Origin: Ceratobasidium sp. AG-K
Lineage: Eukaryota; Basidiomycota; Agaricomycetes; Cantharellales; Ceratobasidiaceae
Direction of reading: 5' to 3'
Length of the DNA stretch: 64,000 bases
NCBI GenBank assembly: GCA_037039685.1
Contig: JAWNGF010000007.1
Coordinates: 2,666,001 to 2,730,000, forward strand
Under the pieces are notes generated by a model. The model was not told the DNA's origin, did no database searches, and saw only the letters and a program-made list of their open reading frames with translations. The position numbers and the translations under genes were made by a program. Position 1 is the first letter of the stretch, and every line of letters begins with the position of its first letter. Of the stretch, positions 9,601 to 22,853 are shown one piece after another.

Positions 9601-12374
9601 CTCCTTGACTGCAATCTACCTGATATCACTAGTGGCTCACTTTTGGAATTCCAAGCTGTCTATGAGGATCTAGCTGCCTCAGAAGGCCTCTTGACCTCAG
9701 AATATGGAGCCCACACCCACTTTGCACTCACCGGACACTATGCTAAGCTTGGTGACAATCATCGGATGAAGATCCAGCCCCAAACCTTGGAAATACCCTG
9801 CCTATCGTCTTGCAAAGCATTGTGATGTGGATTCAGCAATTGGCTTTGTCTATGAGGACGACACCTTCCCTTTGCTCCCAGGGCACACAGTTTTCCACCA
9901 GGTTCTCAACAATTTTGATTACACCTGAGAGCCACCCTCCACCTTCCTCCATGCAGCATTCCCCCTTCAGGTGGTCAAGGAGATGACACTGTGAGTCATT
10001 GCAGTCAATTGAATTGTTTTGACTCAGCCAACCATCACTGTCTCTGAACCAAACCTTTTGGCAGTGGATTGATCATGGTCACATGCCTAATGCATCCATG
10101 GCCTTCATCAGTGGTGCCAATGTCCAGAAAATCCAAATCCGATACATGTTTCCATCAGCAGTCCACTACCGACAGCCCGGCAGAGGGAACACTATTAGCC
10201 ATGACCGTATGGCCCATTTCTATGATCTTGGTGTCCGACCTTCTGTCCTTGAGGTTCTTCCTCTTACTTCACATGGTGACTGGCCCATTGATCATCAAGA
10301 TGAGGTGTTCCGTGCCACTCGTTCTAATGGGCAAATTGTCTACACACCACGTTCCATTCCCTCAACCCACATGAGTGCATTCTTGAAAGCACTGCATAAG
10401 CATGTGCGGGCTTTCTGATGAGCTCAGTTGGGCAGTGGATTTTTTTCTTCAGATTCAGATTCAAGGCTGCAAACAAGGGACCAAGCATCAACCTCCTCCT
10501 CCAGTTTCTGCTGACATCGATGCTGAAGCTAGCCTTGAGACAGAGGATGCATTTGACCAGATGCGTGGTGGTGCCGTCATGGATGCACTTCATCCATTGA
10601 ATGCCCTGGAATTGGTTCCTGACAACTGGTGGATTGATATTGCAACAACAGTCCACCTTTCAGACCGTGGATATAGCCTACTCATTTCAGCCACGCAGCA
10701 CGACTGGCTCATTGGTGAGCTGACTGGAGAATCAGTGGTGGAAGCAGCTGCACGTATCAGGCGCGGCAAAGCTAGCGGTTATTTTCTTGATGAGACAGCA
10801 CACCTTGGATCTGTAGCTGGCTTTCGACTGCGCTCCGAAGGAAATCACCCAAACCCCAACGGAGTGACGTATATACAAGCTTACACAACTGAGAAAAGCT
10901 TGACGGCGCTCAAGGATGGGGGCTACTTCGCAAAGCATCTCGAACCAAAAGCAATATTTCAGGGATTACAAACAGGCACTTAACAACCACCTCATGAAGT
11001 TGGAGAATGTCTTTCGAGAGGCTAGGGGTGTTGCACATTCGGTAGACGTGCGACTGGAGTCTCGAGTGTCATACTGGGATGCATACAAAGCTCACCGGTA
11101 CATCTCCAACAACCTCCTAACGTCGTGTCTTGTAATGGTGAAATCCAAGGACTTCTGGTAAGTGGCAATCGACCGGCGGTCGATTTGTGAAACACAGGAG
11201 GAGCTGACACATGCACAGGCAATGGAAGATTACACGAGTGGAAGCAATTATAGCAGCCCTTTCTGAGCTCCACCCAAAACTCCCGCAGGTTCCTGCACAG
11301 AAACTTGGTGCACCAGCAACTCTGGCTATCGCACTCTGCTGGCTCACCAATGCCATGGTTAACCGACCTGAGCAGGGCAGCGACTTTGACGTACTCGCGG
11401 ATACGATCAGTGTGCACGAAGAGCGTCGCAGCGTACTCACACCCATCCGACCGCTAAACGCATGCTTCCTCCACTCCCTCATCAACGAGCCATACCTTCG
11501 CATCTCCTCCCACAGGTGTCTCGATATTGCCTACATTGCTCGGCTATGTGGGATCAAAGGAGGGGCACCAGAGGGAGAACTCCGTACGTTGGTCTTACGC
11601 CAGGTGCGGACCCTCGATGCGCTCTGGGGGAAGCCGCTTCCACAGTGGGGGGACAATCCAGGAAGTGCGAGTGGTAGTCAGGCCGTTGCCAAACGCCCAG
11701 CAGGTGTCGGAAAAGTCAGTCGTGCTAAACGGTTGAGGCTCCATGTGTCGGCGGACAACGAGGCGGTGATTGGCTCAGACGAAGAAGGAGTACCAGAAGG
11801 ACAGCCAGTAGCTGGTTACGCATCCGAAGAGGAAGACCCCGAAGTTGCTGCAGTTGGCATCGGATACCGGGAGTCACTCGAAAGCATTTTCCGTCGGATG
11901 GCGGGCGAGATGATGCTCAAGGTCCCAAGCAACAAGCAGCACGGGAGTTGGAGGCTTGCAGGGGATGGCCAGTGCTCGCAGCTGACATTCAAGACACTGT
12001 GTGATTCAAAGGAGCTCCCCCAGCTATTTACAACGTGGCGACAGGTATCATCAGTGACCCAATGGAACAACACGGTCGAGAAGTTGTTCCCGACACCAAC
12101 TCAATTTCTTCACGTATCTACGGACCGCGACGGCCAGCCAAAGGGCACCTACTTACAAGGGCTTGCACAATGCTCGTGGTTTCAGAGCTGGACCACACTT
12201 ATTGGTACAGTGGATGCACCGAAACAGGATGTTGATGCACTGGTTAACTTCACACGCAAGAAAATACACAGCCAGGTTCAATGGTTACCGCTCGGAAAAT
12301 GTGACCGCTTGTGGGCGGCAGATGGGTCAGCACGGGGGGTAACTGTGCACGGAGACAGCACGGGGGCAGATTAG
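9600..12374 (+). pseudogene. Decayed multi-exon gene of a repeat-type family
   Basis: Protein-like sequence runs through several frames. At about 9620-9780 it is GSLLEFQAVYEDLAASEG. A one-base slip in a C run near 9780 then moves to the frame of KPWKYPAYRLAKHCD, and TGA at about 9928 interrupts that frame. An intron (GTGAGT at about 9991 to CAG near 10067) leads to WIDHGHMPNASMAFISGANV. A second intron (about 10402-10453) leads to the block with VPDNWWIDIATTVHLSDRGY. A further frame change occurs near 10900-10960, and a GTAAGT intron at about 11159 leads to the last exon, which ends at 12374. The long last exon has acidic stretches and a Trp-rich C-terminus. I do not recognise the function; the style suggests a dispersed family carried by mobile DNA. 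It could be functional only if the apparent slips are sequencing errors. Confidence 0.45.
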
Positions 12375-12660
12375 GGGTGATTATTGTCCTCAACCCTGTA
12401 CACTGTACAAATGTAGATATACCCGGAGGCAAGTTGTAGAGTTTCTTATCAATGTTTATTTTGGTACTGTCTTAATTAGTTCTGAAAGCGTGTATCATAC
12501 TCCACGGCTCAAGTCATTTGGGTTGGCACACTTTCATCAACACGGTTAAGTTATCTCACAGCCAAGGGATTATTCACCAATCACCACTTATTGCAGCCTG
12601 GAGGTTGTAAGCTGCCGTTTCTGAGCATGGGCGGAGTGTCTCACAATGGGTCGCAAGGTG
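12375..12660. other. 3' flank, no gene seen
   Basis: AT-rich sequence between the decayed gene and the satellite array. No feature was recognised. Confidence 0.3.
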
Positions 12661-13620
12661 CACAATGCGAACGGCGGTCGGGAGCTGGTCTCAATCTCAG
12701 ATGAACAATGAGTAGGGCATAGCGCCCTCAGGCAATCACCATGCGCATCACACGAACTGCGGTCGAGAGATGCCTTATGGGTAGAACCGCTCCAGCTGGA
12801 GTACAATATGCGACCAAGGGCATCAGATGTACAATGGGTTACTGCGGTCGAGAGGTGCTTGCAGGCAAACCCACCCCAGCAGGAGTGGAAGATGTATCCT
12901 GAGGTGCCTGGCGCGCAATGCGTACCGCGGCCGAAGCATGCGTGTGGGAACGCTTCCCGCATCAGGGACAAAACGGCTACCATAGACATATAACGCATAG
13001 TGCATATCGTGGTTAAGAGGTGCTTGCAGCCGACCGCATCCTTACGCACCAGGCGCACAGTGCGTACTGCGGTCGCAGCATATGTGTGGGAACGCTTGCC
13101 GCATCAGAGACAAACCAGCTACCATAGACATATAATGCATCGTACATATAGTTGTTGTGAGGTGCTCGCATGCAGACACATTCGTGGGCACCGGGTGCAC
13201 ATTGCGTACGGCGGTCGCAGCATGCCTGTAGGGACTCTTGCCGCATCAGAGACGAAACGGCTACCACAGATATGTAATGCATTGTCCATACATTGGTTCA
13301 GGGGTGCTTGCAGGCACACACGTCTTTAGGCACCGGGCGCACATTGCGTACTGCGGTCGCAGCATGCATGTAGGAATGCTTGCCGCCTCAGAGACAAAAC
13401 GGCAAACATAGCCATATAACGCATGGTACATATCGTGGTTGAGAGGTGCTCGCAAGCAGTCCTACCTAGACAACCATGGACTGTGCTTCACTACAAACTA
13501 GGCGGATAAAGCGAACTGCAATCGGGGAATGCTCGCGACCCTTCTTTTGCAGCTCCGTCATAGGAGCTCCAATAAACAAGACATGTGATGCGAACTGCGG
13601 TCGGGACCTGCTTGCGGGCA
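12660..13620. repeat. Tandem satellite with 142-bp period and CGGTCG core
   Basis: The core CGTACTGCGGTCGCAGCATG and variants recur at 12921, 13063, 13205 and 13347, exactly 142 bp apart. Weaker half-units with TACTGCGGTCGAGAGGTGC lie at about 12680, 12755, 12840 and 13595. Each 142-bp unit seems to be two related halves of about 71 bp, the second carrying GTGGTTGAGAGGTGCTTGCAG. The core differs by one base from the GTACTCCGGTCGCA word repeated at 18.5 kb and 24-27 kb, so the two repeat families look related. Confidence 0.8.
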
Positions 13621-13706
13621 ACGAACGGTCCCCGATGAAGAACTAGATGAGGCATTACTCTAGGAGAAGGTTGCATTCGACATATGGTGGCCGTGAGATG
13701 CAACAC

Positions 13707-16700
13707 GGTTCAACTCTGTTCTAAGGCTTACCCAAGAGCTGAATGTACACAATGATATATGTCTACTAACTGCGGTGTTTGTTTCACGTATCTATATAAT
13801 CCCCTCAGTCTTAGAAGGACTCCTCCCGACCCCCTCCATCACTTTTAAATGCTTTATTTGTAGCCAGCGGCAAATGGCTCTCTGCTCGGCTGATACCCGA
13901 GTACTTTATATATATAGTGAATGCGTGCAGCAAACTCTTCGTTGATACATACAATCCACCGTCTATTCACTCGTGTGATTATATACATTGTTTTGCCACA
14001 GCATGTTTGGTAACGGGAGCTTTGCAATCAATCATCTTCCTCTCGAGCAGCTGCAGTACCGAATTATGCAGGGCACAAGCGTTGGGCTTTGCATTCTGGC
14101 TTATCTTCGGCCAGGGCTAGATAGCAGCCTAGGAATAACTGATTGGGGCGCTTTTGCGGGTTGTGCACATCACCTACCTGACGGTGATAAATGTATATGT
14201 GGCGTCGCTCCGACGATGCGGTCAGCCTTTGGACACGCATATAGTCGCCATTCATACCAGGAACCCAGCTCCCTAATTGTCAAATATGATTCGGCGGCTT
14301 TCTTGTATTGTTGATCAGCCAGAAGCGTCCATGGGAACTCGAGCCCTGATTCCGGCTCCCGAATGGAAAGCTCAAGATGCCGCTATCGTTAGCGATGAGT
14401 CGAATTAACAACGAAGAAGAAACCCACCCTGTGCCAGGGTCGGTCAGGACCATTTTTCGACTCAGTTACAGCCTACCGAGCACTGAGTCAAGCGATGATA
14501 CACCCTTCACGCATGAGCCGAGTACGATACCACCATGCCAGCTACACTACCATTGTCCAATACATAGTTTGAACACCTGAAATGGACTTACAAAGCCCGT
14601 CCGAGCGCTCGAGCGCGATGCTGAGACCCCCGCGGGAATTGTCGCACGACAGCCCTGTAAGAGCCCAAAGAGACGCACTCTGACTCGGCAGAATAGATTG
14701 TGAATGCTGAAGGCTGACCTGAGTGGACTATGTCCTTGCCCGACGTGGACTCAAGTTTGATAAAGCCAAATTGTTTGCAAAGCGACCCAACGATCTGAAA
14801 GTGAAGGCATCGAACCCAACGGGTTAATATGCGAGCTCGATGACAGCTAAGCGTTCAGCGACAACCAATACGGGGACGTGCTAAGGTACTTACGAGACGG
14901 AACATATAGTCCCGAGGTGCCGGGGCAGGCATCAGGAGCCACCATCGGGTCCTAGACAAACCCCTCGTGTGATCCTCAAGGAAACCGACGACGAGAACGA
15001 CAATAACTCGGCGACTCGGTTCCTTCCCAACAGTGATCTGAGACCAGTAAGAGCGCTACACCTTCGGGCAAGGGTAAAAAAGGCAACACATCCAAGAAAT
15101 CGAAGTAACAATCAAGTAAAAACGTACCAAAAACGTACCCGAGCCAGGCACGGAGCCCTCGAGGCAACCTGATAGACACCGCCAGGCCCCAAGAGCGGCG
15201 GGTACCTCGAGCTATTAATAGACGGCAAGAACGCTCGTCTTGCGAGTATGCCTACCGCGAGAGGACGGATCTGAACACTCACTGTCCGAATCCCAGGAAA
15301 TAGCCGCCAATACTTACTAACCTCGTCAATGGCAACATCAGCCAGATTTCGATGTGATTCGCAAACGGATCGAGCAATTTGACGATGGATGTAGGCGGAG
15401 CAAACTTAAAACACCCCAGTCACTGGTTGAATAATCGCCGAGAGCAAGCCCGTCGCAACATGAGTTTGGACAGTCTAAACGAATTTTCGGGTGGTGGTCA
15501 AAGCGGTAAGCACGGCCGTGATCGAGCAGAGGGACAACGCACTTCCAGGAAGTTGGGTCGGGGTCAGAAAGAGCTGAAGGCGCAGCGGCCAGGTTAAGAC
15601 TGACCCTGTTGACTGCACGTCAACAGGTACTAATTCGAGCCCAGACTCAGAACGAGCCCGTTGCAATCAGGGTTCAGACAGTTGGAACAAGTTGTTGAAT
15701 GGTCCAAGCAGCAAGTGCAGTCGCAATCGAGCAGAGAAATTGCGCAATTCCAGGGAAACAGACTCGCAGCTCAAACGAAGCCAAGAATGCTAAGCAACGA
15801 GATGATTACCGAGTCGAAGTGAGAGCTGCCAAGTTGGGACCCGAAGAGAAGGTCCAAGTATTGTTAGTAGTTGTAGTGTGGCGCATCAGTAGGGGATTGT
15901 TTAAGACCGAAGCTGTGCTAAGGCGCTAGCGAATAATGACACCGTATCTGATTGAGTGACACGTGCCATATCTCTTCTCCGAATCGATCACGAGCCGACA
16001 TTGGGCCAGGTATGGCAGGCTTCTACATATACTGGAACATGGCAGCAGTAGCAGGCTCCTCCCTGTTTGCACAGAATCTGTATATATTAGTATCGAAGAT
16101 ATACATATTGCATTTTGTATAGAAGGAATTGTGCAGAATTACTCGAAACGACGAAGTCTGTATATAAATGGTAATACAAGCAGAAGGGTGTGACGCGGCC
16201 GGGTGACCCCGAAGCGCCAAGCAGTTGGATACTAAGTGCTTGCACCCACTCGTGTGTCCCGTACGCCGTATGCAAGACCACTCTGTGATCATCGGCCGGA
16301 CCTTGACCAACAGCTCAACGCCCTATACGTAAGAAGCCTCATGCAGGCATCAAACATGCACAATCAATCGGGCAAGCCATTGCTTTTTGAGCCTCCTCGA
16401 GTGGATGTATGCGTGATGTTTAGCGAGGTTGTAACCTCCCCTGTTGACGATCTGGGGTAAGATCAGGTCGCGTACAACAGTCTAGAATTGGTGTGTGACG
16501 TTGACGACTCACGGTGAAAGTCGCTGCGAGAAGCCGCGTGAGTTTAGCTACGCTGTGCCTAGCTCGTGAGCTCCACGACTTGGGCAGCGTGTCTTTTCAA
16601 TAAAACTTTTGTATGCTAATAGTTCGGCGTACGATCTAAGGCATTACACGCTGCACGGAGTGGGCTTCTCGAGCGAGAATTGATCAATACGTATGAAGGC

Positions 16701-16839
16701 CATCTAACTTGCATCGGAGACGTCCAAATCGGGGATTGGCCTCCCATAGATACTTTTCCCCGTGAGCGAGCTTGGTGGTTTAAAGAGGGAAAATCCTCTC
16801 TCGCAAGCTTGTTTCGACATCCCCTTCTGTGTCGACTTA
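13707..16839. other. 3.1 kb without a convincing gene
   Basis: No open stretch here has recognisable protein character or a coherent set of splice sites. A TATATATATA box lies at about 13910, and AT-rich runs occur near 16080-16170. The last few hundred bases would hold the promoter of the helicase gene. Confidence 0.35.
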
Positions 16840-19800
16840 ATGGCGCCGGTTAACCTCACGTTTGCGACACTGGTACATCGCTTTGCGGAACACGAAGTAC
16901 CCCCCGACGACCAGCCATGGAACTTCTTTCCATTCTCCAACCCCGTCTTTTGTGAGAACGCCGGTATTCCCTCCGTGGAGATTGGCCTGTCGCAACCTCC
17001 TAGCGGCAAATTTGGTAGCTTAGTCGGTCCTGCTGTGCGTCGGCAATGGCCAAAGAGAGTTGAAGGCGCGCTGGAGTTCCTTAGACATTGCGATGAACAA
17101 CGGCGCCGAATGAAGCAGGCGAACAAGAAGTTTTCGATGGAGTCATTTCAGATCATTATGAGGAGAGCACCGAGGGTAGACGACTGGAACTGGCTCGCCA
17201 CGCAATTTTTTAGCGTACCGGGCGGTCTATATGCGAAGCTCAAAGACCTCATGCGGGACCATGGATGCGATGCGGAGGAAGCATATCGGGCAATTCGAGA
17301 GGACAAGGTGGGTATAATTTCAAACAAATCTTCCAATAGCTTACATTCTACAAAATTACTACTAAGATATATCGATTGGGGGACAAATTTAAAGAGTCTG
17401 ATGTGAAAGAAACTACAAAATACGACGACGTGTTCCTGGCGGCTCGGGAGCCGCTCGGTCGTTCGCTGTTGGGTGATATGAACGGCAATGGGCGTCTTCC
17501 GGTTAGGTGAGTGAGCTGGTAACGCGACACTGTTTGAGCACTAACTCCTTGCCGTCCGCCCGAGCAGAGCGTTCCCGCTTGTTCGTGCGCTGACATTCAG
17601 GTTCTTTGAGACTGGGTCCCGGACCTTGAGGGGTAACCTCGGCAAGCTCAAAGAGTTTGAAACGATGCTTGTCCAATGCTATGCCGGTGAGTAAACCCAA
17701 AATAGCACGGCGATGATGGGCTCACAGATTCCAGACGCGCAAGCTAAGCCAGGCTACCGGATACTGCAGAAGGCGATAGGCTTGTTCGGCAAGGTCGTCA
17801 GCCTGCAACGTGTGATGGGTATCACCGAGAAAGAAGAAGAGGAGGTAGTGTGGCGCCTCAAGCTTGACACGCTGATGGAGACCTTGGGTCGAAAACGAGA
17901 GGGGAATAGAAGTGAGTATGGTCGCGTTAACCTACATACCAAAGCTGAGCGACCTTACCAGCGGTGCGAACCAAGGCGACACACCCACTGGCACGTCTGG
18001 TCTCAGAAGAAGACCTAGATAAGGCGTGGAAGTTTTATCGCGAGCAGATTTGGCGACCGAGCGATCCGACATTAACCGAATCGCAGGTGGATGCCTGCAC
18101 TGACGATCTGTTCGAAGGGCCGCTCAAGGGAATGAACGACTTCCCGCTCAATGCTGGAGTGGAAAAGTGGTCCAGCAGGTCGCCGGCCGAGATCAAGACA
18201 ATGCTTGGAATCCCCGAAGAGGGATTGCCGGGCTGCGCTCGTGGACCAGATGGGAAGTTGGCAAGGGAGCCGATGGGGCACCAGTGGGCTGCTGTCCTTG
18301 AATTGGTCAACCGATCGTTTACCGAGGATGGTGGGGAAGGCGATCCGACGGTGTTGGCGGACGAGGTCGGTATGGGGAAAACGGTCCAAGTGATTGTATT
18401 CATCCAGGTGCTTTGGCATCTAAAGTCGCTCCAGCGGCTGGACAAGGAGCAGCCGCTCGAGGTGGGAACCCGATGGCCGGCATTCCTAGGTAAGTGATCC
18501 CCCGGGATGAGGAGCATATCGTGCTGACAGAGATTGTCACTTGCCTAACCACAACTCGCGTACTCCGGTCGCATCTCTCACACGGAACACCGGTTTAACC
18601 TGTTTGGCCACGCATATACCCCCTCCAACTGCACACCATCGTCACAACCTTTGTACTCCGGTCGCAACCCTGGTGTCAAATATATCCGTCCAACTGGTTC
18701 TGCTCGGCATACTGACGCTTTGGCGTGGTATCAAATTTACTCACACATAACTGCCGTACTCCGGTCGCAAACGACGCAATTGGCCATGGCATTGTCTGTG
18801 GACAGGCTCCCGCACGTCGTTCATGGGCCGAGGTGCTATTCCCGCCCTTCCGACGCTAATTGTCGTACCCCAGACCTTGCGTGTCCAGTGGACGTCCGAG
18901 CTCGATACCTGGCTCTCCCCGACAGCCTGCCATATCCTCAACTATCGCGGTAATGACACTGAACGCAAGATCTTTTTCGAGCCTCGATCCCTGTATGCTC
19001 AAGCAATGGAGCGAGACCATTCCGAGAGGACAATAATTCTCGCCGAAGCCCCAGTAAGTACGTCCCTTGTTCAAACGGCAGAGCGCTGACTGGCCATCCA
19101 GTCGGTGCAATTCGAGGGTCGCTCGCTTCTGCTGCAAAACGGCAACCGAGCACGGGCAGAGCCAAGTACGGGCCCCCGCAACTTGATCACGAAAACGATC
19201 TTTGCCCACAACTACTTGCTTGGAGTGTTGGACGAAGCACATATGTACCGAAACTGGGGGTTCAATTACCGTTCTATGCTGACACTCATGTCTCGATGTC
19301 GCCAGCGTATGTTACTCACTGCAACGCCGCTATTCACGCAGCCGCGGGTAAGTAAACTTCAGTTTTGACTCGGGATGTTGATAATTATGCAGCTTCAACT
19401 AACCATACTATATGCGTAGGATCTCCTCCACCTCGGCCGCATCGCGAGAGCTCGACGCTTCATTGGCTCCGCCGGCGAGGAGCTCACCAAGGCCGTCGAG
19501 AAGCAGTTCAAAGAGAGCGGGAAGCAGTGGGAGACAGAGGAGGAGCAGGGAACCCTTCGCGAATTTCTTCAGTCACTCCGAGGGTCGACCGCCTCCGATT
19601 CTGAGTCCGACGCCTCAATAGTTGACATAGACGTGGCGGGCCTCGACTTGCAAACTTACCGGGCGTTCTGGGCCACCCGAAATGGCTTGATTCTGCTTCG
19701 CTCGGCTTTACAGGACTATGTCATTCGGCGCGACGATCGATCCAAGGACTGGGAGGGCAAGCCGCTACTGGGGCTGCAGCCGAAGGTCGACATTATGTCT

Positions 19801-22411
19801 CCAATCAAGTTGACCGAGAGTACCCAGGCGGCCGTCAGCCGTGAAACAGATACAAAAGAGAAAAGGTACGATCCCCACCTGAGTCTAACACACTGTAATG
19901 GTTCCTGACTTTCCCAATTAATTCAGGAAGTCTGCTCGCATGGATATGAGTGTGAGTTCATTTGCATACGCCCTTGTTATCAGCTAATTGTCCTCGCAGG
20001 GCTTTTTCACGCGGCTCAAGAAAATCCTTGTGCATCCTGCGCTGGCAAAACAACGGCCGTCCCACGTTTCGCCCGAAGAGCACGTCCAGAACCTATTCCC
20101 GACGTTGGAGGATTATAAGGCGGACCCTTCTGCCAAGATCGACCGGCTCCTATGCATCCTACAGCATCATCTCGGCGAATCGCAGGCCGATGAACCCCCG
20201 CTGGCTTGGGACGAGGAAGGCAACGAGGTTCCCTCCCCGGTGTTACCCCAGGCCGGCCCGAAGCCGACGGCACCGTCCCAACGCCGCAAAGCTGTAGTGT
20301 ACTGTCATCTCTCATCGAGCTGGGTTCTCGTGGCGCATGTAAGTTTATGTTCGCAACCTGATCAGTGTGGAGCTAATACAATAACCGGGCATAGATACTG
20401 AAACTACAAGGCATCCCAAGCGTTCGAGTAAACGGATCGATGGACGCCAATCAGCGAGCCGCTGCAGTTGAAGAGTTTCAGTTCGACGATGGTCCTGATG
20501 TTATAATGCTGAGTGATGTCGGGGCTACGGGGTTGAACCTCCAGAGAGGTTCGATTGTTGTGTATGTGGTAAGTGTAAATTTACTTTCATTCATAGGCTA
20601 TATGCGTCATATTACAAGCTTATAACTGACTACAATCTGACAGGACCACCCCTGGTCTGCCTCCGAGGCGCAGCAAATCGAGGGCCGAGTCCAGCGTCGC
20701 GGACAGCTGCGCCAGGTTTACGTGTACCGAATCATGGCCCCGGGTACGCCCGACGAGTATCTCCTGGGCTATGCCAGCGGCAAGAAGATGATGATGGAGA
20801 TCTTCACGAAACACCTGGAGACGGAGGGGATGCCAGGCTTTGAGTTCGAACTTGATGAGGTCGGGTTAGGAGATTGCCTGGATCTCGAAGCAGAAGAGGC
20901 ACCTGCACGCCGGTCAAGAGTCGAGGGCCGCCCATCGAAAGCCGAGACAACTGATGACGAGGGGACAGTTGTTCCAAGCTCCGACGACGAGGAACCGACG
21001 CTGAAGCAAACGCAAAGGCCAAAGCCAAAACCAAAACCAAAGCCGGAGCCGGAGCGAGAGCCGAAGGCCATCAAGACCAGGGCGAGCGGCAAGGCAGCAG
21101 CAGAGATCGACCCCGAGTTCCCGGAGCTAGGTAGACGTCCTGGGGAGGGCACGAAGTCGCGCGTGAAGTGGGATGCAAAGCGCGAGAGGCTCAAGGAGAA
21201 GAAAGCCGCCGAGGAAGCTGTTCAAGAGCGCGAAGAGGTCAAACAACAGCGCCTGAAAGAGCGGGAACTTCGGACGGAGCGCAGCCAGCGCCTCCGAGAC
21301 CAGCCGCCGTCCGAGTCCCGGCCGAAGGTCCAGCAGCAAGAAGGGGAAGTGGCATCGGCATCAGTGAAAGTCCAAGGCGCGAGCAAGGACAAGGCCAAGG
21401 GCAAAGCCAAGGCGACAGACCCAGCACCCATGACGCCTGCGGAACCCGCAGAGACCCCTCAAGCGTCCGAACTGGTCAGGCCAATGCATGATATCATGCT
21501 GGCAATGATAGCGGAAGGCCGATTGGACGTCGAGACCGCACAAGGTATGCTCGCGCAAAGTGGGCAGGCGCCGCTCGATCCCTCGCTCCTCCCTTCTGCG
21601 AATGCGGCTTCTTCGTCTGCTGGGCTGTCTAGATCTGGGGTGCAGAATGAGGAACCCACCGGTACGTGGCACAACGCTCACTGGTATGATCGCACTACTA
21701 ATTTTGAGTTGGGCGATGATAGATACAACGGCTGCTCTTGACCCAGACGTCGAGATGTTCTGGTCGGATTCCCCTCCATCGATTCGTTCCCCCCCACTGA
21801 AGCGTCCACGTCGTGAAGACGATGGACCTGCCAGTGGACTCAAATTACCTCATTCTCACGAATCGTTCATAACGCCACCCCCACACCAAGCGTCAACCCC
21901 TCGCCAAGAACCGACTGTCACGAGCTCGCAGATAGCGGAACCCGGCCATCTCTACGCCCCGAGTACGCAGGGAGGCGATGTCGACCTTCCACCGTCGTCA
22001 CCAGTCCCGCTCACGCAGGGCACAAATCCTCCCTCGACGCAACCGGAGTTCAATATCGGGTTCTTGCAGGGCGACAGCGATGGCCAGACCGACACATGGT
22101 CCCCGCAGTTGCAGGTTCTGCCGTCGGAGATAGCGGGCCGGGACCACGTCCTGGACAGTGTCGGCAGCCTTTCGATTACCCCCCGAGGCAGTGCTCCAGC
22201 ACCGACGGCTAAAAAACGTCGACATCCCACAAATTCGAGCCCCTCGAATCAGCAGCCGCCATCGGAGGGAGATGACGTTCAGCAGACGGATGAGGAGCCC
22301 GTCGTCGAGCTCACGGCCGCAGACATACGTGCTGCCCAGGCACGAGCATTGAAGGCAAGTTTGAATCGTGGCGGGGGAAAGGGCCGAAAAGGACCAACGA
22401 AGCGACGATAG
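16840..22411 (+). CDS. SNF2-family helicase-like ATPase
   Basis: There are 13 exons: 16840-17307, 17367-17506, 17568-17686, 17735-17911, 17962-18489, 18806-19053, 19102-19347, 19420-19865, 19927-19951, 20000-20338, 20395-20568, 20644-21661 and 21723-22411. All phases agree and give about 1538 aa. The ATPase motifs occur in order: LADEVGMGKT (Walker A/motif I), LIVVPQTLRVQW (Ia), LDEAHMYRN (II, DEAH), LLTATPLFTQP (III), LSDVGATGLNLQ (V) and QQIEGRVQRRGQLRQVYVYR (VI). SNF2 enzymes use ATP to move along DNA and remodel chromatin or repair intermediates in the nucleus. The C-terminal 550 or so residues are low-complexity, Lys/Glu-rich, then Pro/Ser-rich. The start is the first ATG after an in-frame stop at 16747; an upstream non-coding or coding exon cannot be excluded. 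Intron 5 is unusually long (316 nt). Confidence 0.85.
18490..18805 (+). repeat. Oversized intron with three copies of the CCGGTCGC motif
   Basis: The intron runs from GTAAGT at 18490 to CAG at 18805 (316 nt), while the other introns of this gene are about 48-75 nt. It contains GTACTCCGGTCGCA at 18559-18572, 18653-18666 and 18756-18769, all in one orientation and about 95-103 bp apart. The first copy shares the longer word ACAACTCGCGTACTCCGG with the palindrome at 25.4 kb, so the intron was probably enlarged by insertion of that repeat family. Confidence 0.75.
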
Positions 22412-22853
22412 GGTCATGGAGATGTCTGAGAGCATACGGACCTGAATACTGTACATAGATTGTGAATAAGTAGTACACTCAATGTCCTCATTCACTCTCG
22501 CCTGACTGCCGAACGTGGCCTTCGTACGGCGTACGCGACCAACGAGTGAAGGCCTGTATGCACCATGAGCTTGATGCATACCGCTTCTGACCGCTTGCTT
22601 TGCCAAGTACTCGAACCCCTGATGTTACCTGCTTCTGACGGCCCTTCATGATCCACACAGATCTATATTCTAACTCACGGCCGGAGTACGTGCAAGCCGG
22701 CTCGAGCCCAACGGCATATTAGCACTTACACATCCCGTCGCGAAAGCCAGAAATCTCAGTCACGTGACTCGTTACATTACCGCTACCAATCTCACACGCT
22801 AATTCAGAACTTCAACCACCCGTTTCAAACACTGCGACCCTTGCCTCATCCCT
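22412..22853. other. Short intergenic stretch
   Basis: Holds the 3' end of the helicase gene and the promoter of the next small gene. A degenerate copy of the motif (GGCCGGAGTACGTGCAAG) lies at about 22681-22698. Confidence 0.35.

Noticed and set aside
12660..13620. CRISPR-like array
   Set aside because: The units are 142-bp direct tandem repeats with similar intervening sequence, in a fungal genome; no short repeat plus unique spacer pattern.
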